Below, one piece after another: positions 1 through 5,542 of a DNA stretch of 23,896 nucleotides. Below the pieces are notes generated by a model. It searched no databases and had not been told where the DNA came from. It saw nothing but the letters and a program-made list of their open reading frames with translations. Within the stretch, counting starts at the first letter, position 1, and each line of letters opens with the position of its first letter. Where the stretch lies: positions 1 to 23,896 of IMG/VR virus record IMGVR_UViG_3300034102_000876; one strand, written 5' to 3'. The position numbers and the translations under genes were made by a program. This stretch comes from a virus.

Positions 1-227
1 AAGCATACATTGGAAACAAGAACCCCACAAAGGATGAGAAGGCGGGTATAAGAGCAAAGAATCCAGGCTACGCAGACTCTTGGTATAAAACTCAGCTACG
101 TAATATGCGTAAACAAAGAACAGTAGAATACTTTAATAAAAAATATAGCATTAATTTAAACGACTTCGACGTAGCGGATTCATTTGGAATTGCTCATTAT
201 GCTAACAAGGTTCTAACAGAACGATGA
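1..227 (+). CDS. RuvC-like Holliday junction resolvase, C-terminal fragment
   Basis: The window opens inside a frame (codons from position 3) that stays open for 74 residues to TGA 225-227. The end reads DFDVADSFGIAHYAN, which fits the last acidic motif of RuvC-type resolvases (D-x-A-D-A/S-x-x-I-A), preceded by a basic stretch (KTQLRNMRKQRTVEYFNKKY) like the helix before that motif. Such enzymes resolve branched DNA before packaging, which suits a position just upstream of the terminase. The N-terminal half with the first catalytic Asp/Glu is outside the window, so the family call rests on one motif. The stop overlaps the next start in ATGA. Confidence 0.55.
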   Translation, partial: AYIGNKNPTKDEKAGIRAKNPGYADSWYKTQLRNMRKQRTVEYFNKKYSINLNDFDVADSFGIAHYANKVLTER

Positions 228-370
228 AGCTATATCAAAGTAAAGAGTGGCTATATAGAAGATATGTAGTTCAAAAGAAAACGGTAACAGAAATAGGAAA
301 AGAATGTAATGTATCTGCTATGACTATACAGAGATACCTAGACCAGTTCGGATTGATTAAAAAAAGATGA
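224..370 (+). CDS. Mini helix-turn-helix protein (48 aa)
   Basis: ATG 224 overlaps the upstream stop (ATGA) and its own TGA overlaps the next ATG in the same way, so it sits in a translationally coupled chain. Residues about 20-45 (TVTEIGKECNVSAMTIQRYL) form a clear helix-turn-helix of the kind found as a stand-alone DNA-reading module beside phage nucleases and terminases. Nothing else is encoded. It could help the neighbouring resolvase or terminase recognise DNA, or act as a small regulator; the function is inferred. Confidence 0.7.
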   Translation: MKLYQSKEWLYRRYVVQKKTVTEIGKECNVSAMTIQRYLDQFGLIKKR

Positions 371-924
371 AAATTTATGAGGGTAGTAATAGCCAGGCAG
401 GGCAAGAATCATTTGTGCTTAGCTCTTTAAAAGAAAAGAGAAACGGATATTACTTAGAGATAGGCGGATACCACTCTCGATATGACAGCAATACCTATCT
501 TCTAGAAACACATTATGGGTGGAGTGGTGTGGCATTAGAAATAGACAAAGAAAGATCAGATGAATATAATTCAAATAGATCTAATCCATGTTTAACTGCC
601 GATGCAACCACCTTCGACTACCTAGAGTATCTTGAAAACAATAATTTTCCAGATCGCATAGATTATTTACAAATAGACATTGAGCCTGCATTCCAGTCTT
701 TAAAAGCTCTAGAGGCACTACCGCTTGACAGATATAGGTTCTCTATTGTAACATTTGAACATGACCTTTATGCAGATCAAAACAATCTTATAGTAAAAGA
801 AAAGGCAAAAGAAATATTTAAAAAGTTTAACTACGTTCTTGTAAAAGAAAATGTAGATCATGAAGGAAAAATATTTGAGGACTGGTGGATAGACTCAGAT
901 ATATACAATAGAGATGGAGAATAA
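367..924 (+). CDS. FkbM-like methyltransferase
   Basis: A 185-aa protein with a class I SAM-dependent methyltransferase look: GYYLEIGGYHSRYDSNTYLL near residue 27 corresponds to the VDVGANdG..SNT motif I of the FkbM family, GWSGVALEID follows as motif II, and DYLQIDIE around residue 99 as the motif IV region. It is shorter than typical FkbM proteins but the core is present. Known members methylate sugars or other small groups; the substrate cannot be read here. It is coupled by ATGA to the HTH gene upstream and followed by a possible nucleotide-modification gene, so modification of DNA or a virion glycan is possible. No signal peptide is seen. Confidence 0.7.
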   Translation: MKIYEGSNSQAGQESFVLSSLKEKRNGYYLEIGGYHSRYDSNTYLLETHYGWSGVALEIDKERSDEYNSNRSNPCLTADATTFDYLEYLENNNFPDRIDYLQIDIEPAFQSLKALEALPLDRYRFSIVTFEHDLYADQNNLIVKEKAKEIFKKFNYVLVKENVDHEGKIFEDWWIDSDIYNRDGE

Positions 925-925
925 A

Positions 926-1267
926 ATGGCGGCATATCCAGAAAAAGAAAAAGGCTATCAGATGTGGGTTACAGATCTTCAATTAATGGCAACATCTGCC
1001 CCATCAGGCAATAAGATTATTACAGAGTGTCTTGAAATAGCAGGGATGCTAATTGAAAAGAATATATCATACGGAGACTCGGCCTTGTCCCCAATTAGAA
1101 TATTTTCTCAGGCGGATAATCAAGAACAAATTAAAATTCGTATTGATGATAAGATAAATAGAATTAAGAATGGCTCAGGATTTGCAGGAGATAACGATAT
1201 TGATGACATGATTGGTTATTTGATCCTGCTTAAAATTGCTAAGAAACTTGCTATTTCAGTCGACTAA
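926..1267 (+). CDS. DUF1599/Nmad1-like phage protein
   Basis: The protein (113 aa from ATG 926) contains NISYGDSALSPIRIF, then IKIRIDDKINRI and DDMIGYLILLKIA. This layout (YGxSAL...RIF, RIDDK.xRI, acidic D..GYL) is typical of a phage family usually filed as DUF1599 or nucleotide modification associated domain 1. Its biochemical role is not established; proximity to nucleotide or base modification genes is the family's main clue. Start choice: an in-frame ATG at 914 overlaps the previous gene, but GGAGA at 916-920 is an ideal ribosome-binding site for ATG 926 and matches the GGAG..ATAAAATG pattern at Hsp20 and at 16682. Confidence 0.6.
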   Translation: MAAYPEKEKGYQMWVTDLQLMATSAPSGNKIITECLEIAGMLIEKNISYGDSALSPIRIFSQADNQEQIKIRIDDKINRIKNGSGFAGDNDIDDMIGYLILLKIAKKLAISVD

Positions 1268-1276
1268 GAGTATACT
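1248..1276 (+). promoter_or_regulatory. Promoter of the terminase operon (leaderless)
   Basis: TATACT at 1271-1276 lies 7 nt before ATG 1284, with TTGCTA at 1248-1253 in the -35 position after a 17-nt spacer. The start point would fall on or next to the start codon, so the small-terminase mRNA would be leaderless. No Shine-Dalgarno sequence is present in the gap. Confidence 0.6.
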
Positions 1277-1283
1277 CTAGTAT

Positions 1284-1826
1284 ATGTCTGATATAGAGTT
1301 GACCCACCATTTTGACCGCATGAATACTGTTGTGTCAGAATTGCTTAAAGGTAATAACCCTACCCAAATCGCCGCCATAACAGGCTTTAAGAGGGCCGAA
1401 GTAGTTGAGTTGATAGATGAGTGGAAGACAGTTGCTCACAACGACACAGCGGCCCGTGACAGGGCTAAAGAGGCTATATCTGGAGCAGACCGACACTACG
1501 CAATGCTTATTAAAGAAGCTTGGAAAACTGTAGAGGATGCGGATACACAGGGTCAGCTAAATGTTAAGTCTGGCGCATTAAAACTAATTGCAGATATTGA
1601 AGGCAAGCGAATTGGAATGCTTCAAGAAGTAGGACTACTTGATAATGCAGAGCTGGCAACACAAATTGCGGAGACAGAAAAGAAGCAAGACATACTAGTA
1701 AAGATATTAAAAGAAGTTACGGCTACCTGCCCTAAATGTAAAATGGAGGTTGCAAAGCGCCTTTCTCAAATAACTGGAGTAGTCGAGCCTGTTATTATTG
1801 ATGCGGAGGTCACAAGTGGATCTTGA
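1284..1826 (+). CDS. Terminase small subunit (putative)
   Basis: The protein has 180 aa. An N-terminal helix-turn-helix (about residues 20-47, LKGNNPTQIAAITGFKRAEV) is followed by long helices and a late CPKCK motif (about residues 149-153). HTH plus helical oligomerisation region directly upstream of and overlapping the large terminase is the standard small-terminase arrangement; the subunit binds the packaging site and hands DNA to the motor. The call depends mainly on position and the HTH. The gene overlaps the large subunit by 11 nt. Its ATG is served by a -10 box only 7 nt upstream rather than by a ribosome-binding site. Confidence 0.75.
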   Translation: MSDIELTHHFDRMNTVVSELLKGNNPTQIAAITGFKRAEVVELIDEWKTVAHNDTAARDRAKEAISGADRHYAMLIKEAWKTVEDADTQGQLNVKSGALKLIADIEGKRIGMLQEVGLLDNAELATQIAETEKKQDILVKILKEVTATCPKCKMEVAKRLSQITGVVEPVIIDAEVTSGS

Positions 1827-3606
1827 TTTTAATGATCTGATTGACATGCTAGATGGCGAAGAGTTTGATGAACGCCCCGTAGACTTAAGAACGTTTGTGC
1901 AAAGCCCAGATTATTTGGGACTACCACCTCTATCAGAACACCAATACACTCTTATTGAAAAAAGCTCACAGATTTATAAAGAGTCTACGTTGGTTAAATT
2001 GTTTGGTGAAGACGAAGGCGTTAGAATGTTTAAGCAGACGGCTAACGAAATAGTTGCTCAGCTGGGAAAAGGATCTGGAAAAGATTACTGCTCTACAATA
2101 TCAGTAGCATATATAGTTTATTTATTGTTGTGCCTTAAAGATCCAGCAACATATTATGGAAAGCCTCCTGGAGACTCAATTGATATTATCAATATTGCAA
2201 TCAACTCGCAGCAGGCAAATAACGTATTCTTTAAGGGTTTTAAGACACGAATAGATAAGTCGCCATGGTTTACTGGGAAGTATGAAGCAAAAGCTTCTGA
2301 GATGAAATTTGATAAAGCCATAACAGTACACTCAGGTCACTCAGAGCGTGAGGCCTGGGAAGGATATAACGTTATCGTAATCATTCTTGATGAGATCTCA
2401 GGCTTTGCCACAGAAAATACAAGCGGCCACGAGCAGGCTAAAACTGGTGGGGCTATATATGATATGTATAGGGCATCAGTAGACTCACGTTTCCCAGATT
2501 TTGGTAAAGTAATTCTTCTTTCATTTCCTAGATATAAGAATGATTATATACAGCAAAGATACGACGACGTCGTTGCAGAAAAAGAAGTTGTAACTAGAAC
2601 TCATCATTTTAAATTAGACGAAGACCTTCCAGATGGAACTGAAGGGAATGAATTTGATATTGAGTGGGAAGAAGACCATATCATTTCATACAAGTATCCT
2701 AAGATGTACGCTTTAAAAAGACCTACGTGGGAAGTTAATCCAGTAAGAAAAATTGAAGACTTTAAGGTTGCTTTCTACAAAAATTACACAGATGCGTTAG
2801 GAAGATTTGCCTGTATGCCAACAGATGCAGTAGACGCATTTTTTAAGTCTAGAGAAAAGATTGAGAATGCCTTCAAGAACACTGCACTAGCCGTAGATAA
2901 CTTTGGAAGATTTGAAGATTGGTTTGCGCCAGATCCAGATAAAGAATACTTTATCCACGTTGACCTTGCACAAAAGCATGACCATTGTGCAGTGGCAATG
3001 GCACACGTAAAGAAGTGGGTTAATGTTAAGGTAACAGATACCTATTCTCAGCCAGCACCAATTGTTGAAGTAGATGTTGTAAGGTATTGGACTCCAACTC
3101 CAGACAAATCAGTAGACTTTACAGAAGTAAAAGATTATATCTTGTCTTTAAGATCAAAGGGCTTTAAGGTAAGAATATGTACATTTGATAGATGGAACTC
3201 TCACGACATGATGCAGCAATTAAAGCAGTATGGAATTAATACAGAAACTTTATCTGTTGCTAAAAAGCACTATGACGATATGGCAATGGTTGTAGCAGAA
3301 GACAGATTAGACGGACCCCACATCCCACTGCTTATAGATGAATTGCTTCAGCTTAAAATTATGAGAGATAAAGTTGATCACCCTAGAAAGGGTTCTAAAG
3401 ATTTAGCTGATGCTGTATGCGGTGCTATATTTAATGCCATTAAAAGAAGCAGGCCTTCTAATAATGAAGAAATAGATATACATACATACAGTTCTCTAAA
3501 GTGGGACAGAGAAGATGAAGATGATACAAATGTTATTAATATGATAAGAGCACCGAGAATGCCTCAACACTTATCAAATGCACTAGAAGGAATGGAAATA
3601 ATATGA
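1816..3606 (+). CDS. Terminase large subunit (packaging ATPase/nuclease)
   Basis: This is the ATP-driven motor and headful/cos nuclease that packages DNA through the portal. ATPase half: Walker A GKGSGKD at residues 84-90 and Walker B VIVIILDE ending in D192-E193. RNase H-like nuclease half: D383 in FIHVDLA, D458 in CTFDRW and D532 in KDLADAV, the expected three acidic positions. At 596 aa it has normal length and looks intact. I chose GTG 1816 because CGGAGGT at 1804-1810 sits 5 nt upstream; a TTG at 1798 or ATG 1801 in the same frame lies on top of that site. No portal gene follows, unlike most tailed phages. Confidence 0.96.
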   Translation: MDLDFNDLIDMLDGEEFDERPVDLRTFVQSPDYLGLPPLSEHQYTLIEKSSQIYKESTLVKLFGEDEGVRMFKQTANEIVAQLGKGSGKDYCSTISVAYIVYLLLCLKDPATYYGKPPGDSIDIINIAINSQQANNVFFKGFKTRIDKSPWFTGKYEAKASEMKFDKAITVHSGHSEREAWEGYNVIVIILDEISGFATENTSGHEQAKTGGAIYDMYRASVDSRFPDFGKVILLSFPRYKNDYIQQRYDDVVAEKEVVTRTHHFKLDEDLPDGTEGNEFDIEWEEDHIISYKYPKMYALKRPTWEVNPVRKIEDFKVAFYKNYTDALGRFACMPTDAVDAFFKSREKIENAFKNTALAVDNFGRFEDWFAPDPDKEYFIHVDLAQKHDHCAVAMAHVKKWVNVKVTDTYSQPAPIVEVDVVRYWTPTPDKSVDFTEVKDYILSLRSKGFKVRICTFDRWNSHDMMQQLKQYGINTETLSVAKKHYDDMAMVVAEDRLDGPHIPLLIDELLQLKIMRDKVDHPRKGSKDLADAVCGAIFNAIKRSRPSNNEEIDIHTYSSLKWDREDEDDTNVINMIRAPRMPQHLSNALEGMEII

Positions 3607-3851
3607 GCATATATCAAGAGCGGGCTAAAGAATGCAAGTGTTGTGGAAAACATGTACCTCTGCCTACTACATTAAAAGAATATCAAGGTGTTATACTTTG
3701 CCCAACAAGTTTTGCAAACGTTATAGAGTATAAAAGAATTTGGAAGTCAATTGGCAATAGGCCTACTGGTAGTATAAGAAAACATTTTTCTGATTATGTA
3801 CAACAAGTAGTTGAGAGTACTATTGACAAGAATGAGGACGGAACGTTATAA
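3603..3851 (+). CDS. Small Cys-containing protein, unknown
   Basis: An 82-aa protein overlapping the terminase stop by 4 nt. The N-terminus holds CKCCGK (residues 11-16) and a later single Cys (VILCP, about residue 33), which may bind a metal, although a clean four-ligand zinc finger is not visible. The C-terminal half is mixed and basic. I do not recognise the family. Overlap with the terminase suggests co-expression with packaging genes. Confidence 0.75.
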   Translation: MSIYQERAKECKCCGKHVPLPTTLKEYQGVILCPTSFANVIEYKRIWKSIGNRPTGSIRKHFSDYVQQVVESTIDKNEDGTL

Positions 3852-3860
3852 TAAAACTAG

Positions 3861-3934
3861 GCAACAGTAGCTTAGTTGGTTAGAGCCCCGAACTCATAAT
3901 TCGGTAGTCGTAGGTTCAAGTCCTACCTGTTGCA
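3861..3934 (+). tRNA. tRNA-Met (anticodon CAT)
   Basis: A complete cloverleaf: acceptor stem GCAACAG (3861-3867) with CTGTTGC (3927-3933); D arm GCTT/GAGC with the GG pair in its loop; anticodon stem CCGAA/TTCGG around loop CTCATAA, so the anticodon is CAT (3895-3897); T arm GTAGG-TTCAAGT-CCTAC; discriminator A 3934. The genome does not encode CCA (CAA follows). A paired G1-C72 and the lack of three G-C pairs at the base of the anticodon stem argue against an initiator tRNA. It could be elongator Met or, if C34 is modified to lysidine, an Ile tRNA reading ATA, a codon frequent in this AT-rich genome. Confidence 0.95.
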
Positions 3935-3948
3935 CAAAAGGAGATGGT

Positions 3949-4275
3949 GTGAGCGAAGAAGAAGATCAATACGATGCCGATAGACTAGCCTACTATATGG
4001 AAATAGGTGCAGTTACTTTAGAGGGCATGGACGAAAATGGAGAGCTTATTTATGCCATTAGCGAAGATGCAGAAACTTTAGCTCCAGAATTATGGCAGTC
4101 TCACACAGAATATGTAAATAGATCCCTAATGGAATTATATGAAGATGGCTTAGTTGAAATAGAGTATGACGAAAACCTAGAAGCAACTATTCATTTAAGT
4201 CCAGAAGGACGTAAGATTGCAAGGGAAAAGGGCCTGATCGATATGGATATTGATTGGGATATTCCGAACGACTAG
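3949..4275 (+). CDS. Small acidic protein, possible winged helix
   Basis: A 108-aa, strongly acidic protein starting at GTG 3949, chosen because AAGGAGATG lies just upstream, directly after the tRNA. Residues about 45-95 (NRSLMELYEDGLVEIEYDEN and then IHLSPEGRKIAREKGLI) look like the recognition helix, wing and last helix of a winged-helix domain of the kind that ends in LTPEGRxxA. No catalytic motif is seen. A small regulator or DNA mimic are both conceivable; this is inference. Confidence 0.75.
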   Translation: MSEEEDQYDADRLAYYMEIGAVTLEGMDENGELIYAISEDAETLAPELWQSHTEYVNRSLMELYEDGLVEIEYDENLEATIHLSPEGRKIAREKGLIDMDIDWDIPND

Positions 4276-4282
4276 AATATGA

Positions 4283-4317
4283 TATAATATATTTAGGTCG
4301 CCGTAAGGGGCCTAAAC
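4283..4317 (+). promoter_or_regulatory. Promoter and hairpin leader of the Hsp20 gene
   Basis: An extended -10 box, TGA-TATAAT (TATAAT at 4283-4288), is followed by a hairpin whose arms are TTTAGGTC (about 4292-4299) and GGCCTAAA (about 4309-4316), 8 pairs with one G-U. A strong GAAGGAGG ribosome-binding site precedes ATG 4350. I see no convincing -35. The order promoter, 5' stem-loop, strong RBS recurs in this genome. Confidence 0.6.
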
Positions 4318-4349
4318 AAATTAACTTATTCGCTTGAAGGAGGAATAAA

Positions 4350-4772
4350 ATGGTAACAACATACACATGGGATCTTTTCAAGGATCCCTTTTTCATTGGA
4401 TTTGATAGAGCTTTAGATACATGGAGCCACGCTCAAACAGTATCAAGTGCAACTAACTATCCACCATATAACGTAATCAAGGTAGACGAAGACAACTTTG
4501 TTGTCGAACTAGCCGTTGCTGGATTTGCTAAGACAGATATTGATGTATCAACAGCAGACGGCAAGCTCACTGTAAAGGGAGAATTAAACACAGAGGATAA
4601 CGATTCGAAGTTTATCCATCGTGGAATTGCTGCCCGTAAATTTACTCGTGAGTGGGCCCTTGGTGAATATATGGAAGTAAAGGCAGCGGAACTAAAGGAT
4701 GGAATGCTTAAGATTGATATTGTACGCATTCTGCCAGAAGAGAAGAAGCCAAAGACCATCAAGATCAAATAA
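4350..4772 (+). CDS. Small heat-shock protein Hsp20
   Basis: A 140-aa alpha-crystallin-type chaperone. After a short Phe/Trp-rich N-terminal arm comes the crystallin beta-sandwich: YNVIKVDEDNFVVELAVAGF, DGKLTVKGE, IAARKFTREW and the diagnostic AELKDGMLKIDI (A-x-x-x-G-x-L). A C-terminal TIKIK tail plays the part of the I-x-I anchor that links dimers into oligomers. Such proteins hold unfolding proteins in soluble form and are common in T4-like marine and freshwater phages, perhaps assisting scaffold or capsid folding. A near-ideal RBS and a 5' hairpin suggest strong expression. Confidence 0.95.
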   Translation: MVTTYTWDLFKDPFFIGFDRALDTWSHAQTVSSATNYPPYNVIKVDEDNFVVELAVAGFAKTDIDVSTADGKLTVKGELNTEDNDSKFIHRGIAARKFTREWALGEYMEVKAAELKDGMLKIDIVRILPEEKKPKTIKIK

Positions 4773-4776
4773 ATAG

Positions 4777-4884
4777 TATAATAGAAACCTGCACCCCGTC
4801 ACTGGGGAGTCGCAGACTATTCGGGTCGCTACCCGAAGGATGGACCTGAGCATGTCCTCAAACTGCTCCTTATAATTTAAGGAG
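4777..4884 (+). promoter_or_regulatory. Promoter and structured leader of the nuclease gene; candidate cis-regulatory RNA
   Basis: TATAAT at 4777-4782 should start a leader of about 100 nt. It contains several stems: CTGC/GCAG (4789-4792 with 4812-4815) enclosing CCCC/GGGG (4794-4797 with 4804-4807); a perfect 7-bp TTCGGGT/ACCCGAA (4820-4826 with 4831-4837); GGAC/GTCC (4842-4845 with 4854-4857); and CTCCTT/AAGGAG (4866-4871 with 4879-4884), which buries the ribosome-binding site. A second CTGC at 4863-4866 could compete for GCAG 4812-4815 and open the last stem. I do not recognise a known riboswitch class. The loop of the last hairpin also spells TATAAT (4871-4876), so a second promoter giving an unblocked mRNA is possible. 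Confidence 0.55.
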
Positions 4885-4888
4885 AATC

Positions 4889-5296
4889 ATGTTCGAGTAT
4901 TATGTTAAAAAGGTTACAAAGGTTGTGGACGGAGATACAATCGATGTAGAGATAGATCTTGGATTTGATATCTCATTTAGCTCAAGAGTAAGACTAGCTG
5001 GTATAGATACACCAGAAAGTAGAACTACAGACAAAATGGAAAAAGCATTAGGCCTTGAAGCAAAAGCTTATCTAAAGCGTGAAATTGAAGCTGCCAAAAC
5101 TGTTGTCATCAAAACAGAAAAAATGGACTCATCAGAAAAGTACGGAAGAATTTTAGGTTGGCTGTTCCTTGATGGATCAGAAGTTTCTATGAATGAAAAA
5201 ATGATTGCAGATGGACATGCCTGGGGATACTTGGGAGACACTAAGGTTAAAGACTTTAACGCCTTAGCAGAGAAGAGAAAAAAGAGCGGTAAGTAA
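4889..5296 (+). CDS. Staphylococcal-nuclease-type (thermonuclease) enzyme
   Basis: A 135-aa SNase-fold protein that should cleave DNA or RNA phosphodiester bonds with calcium. Visible signature: VVDGDTI at residues 12-18, RLAGIDTPE at 35-43 (catalytic Arg35, metal-site Asp40, Glu43) and SEKYGRILG with Arg87, so the full catalytic set is present. There is no signal peptide, so it probably acts in the infected cell, for example on host DNA or RNA. The RBS AAGGAG is placed in a predicted hairpin, so translation may be controlled. It ends one base into the next start (TAATG). Confidence 0.93.
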   Translation: MFEYYVKKVTKVVDGDTIDVEIDLGFDISFSSRVRLAGIDTPESRTTDKMEKALGLEAKAYLKREIEAAKTVVIKTEKMDSSEKYGRILGWLFLDGSEVSMNEKMIADGHAWGYLGDTKVKDFNALAEKRKKSGK

Positions 5297-5484
5297 TGCC
5301 TGTATATGAATACAAGTGTTCGTATGATGATGCACATGCAACAATGTCAGTACATAGATCAATAACCGATACAGATCCAGGTTACACATGTGTTGAATGT
5401 GAGTCACAAATGACTAGACACTTTACACCATTTGGTATACAGTTTAAGGGTAATGGTTTCTATAAAACAGATAATCCTAAATAA
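5296..5484 (+). CDS. FmdB-type zinc-ribbon protein
   Basis: A 62-aa protein starting MPVYEYKC and ending with GIQFKGNGFYKTDNPK, both hallmarks of the FmdB putative regulatory family. The second zinc knuckle CVEC (about residues 34-37) is intact, while the first has only one Cys (KCSYDDAHA instead of CxxCGH), so metal binding may be altered. The role in phages is unknown. It is coupled to the nuclease gene by a one-base overlap. Confidence 0.85.
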   Translation: MPVYEYKCSYDDAHATMSVHRSITDTDPGYTCVECESQMTRHFTPFGIQFKGNGFYKTDNPK

Positions 5485-5490
5485 CATTAG

Positions 5491-5534
5491 TGGTATAATT
5501 ATTAAGTAAGCAAAGATATTGCATTACTTAGGAG
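5491..5534 (+). promoter_or_regulatory. Extended -10 promoter and 11-bp leader hairpin of the giant surface protein
   Basis: TGG-TATAAT (TATAAT at 5494-5499) is followed by TAAGTAA/TTACTTA (5503-5509 with 5524-5530) and inner GCAA/TTGC (5510-5513 with 5519-5522), one bulged A and a 5-nt loop. The stem ends exactly where the GGAG ribosome-binding site (5531-5534) begins. A 5' stem next to the RBS could stabilise the mRNA or tune translation. Confidence 0.65.
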
Positions 5535-5542
5535 ATACCTAG

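Noticed and set aside
4457-4768. Minus-strand open frame opposite Hsp20
   Set aside because: Shadow of a clear Hsp20 gene; no RBS or recognisable content.
4777-4884. Leader of the nuclease gene as a tRNA or glutamine riboswitch
   Set aside because: No T arm or anticodon arm can be placed, and the short CCGAAGGA-like match to the glnA RNA lacks the other conserved parts.
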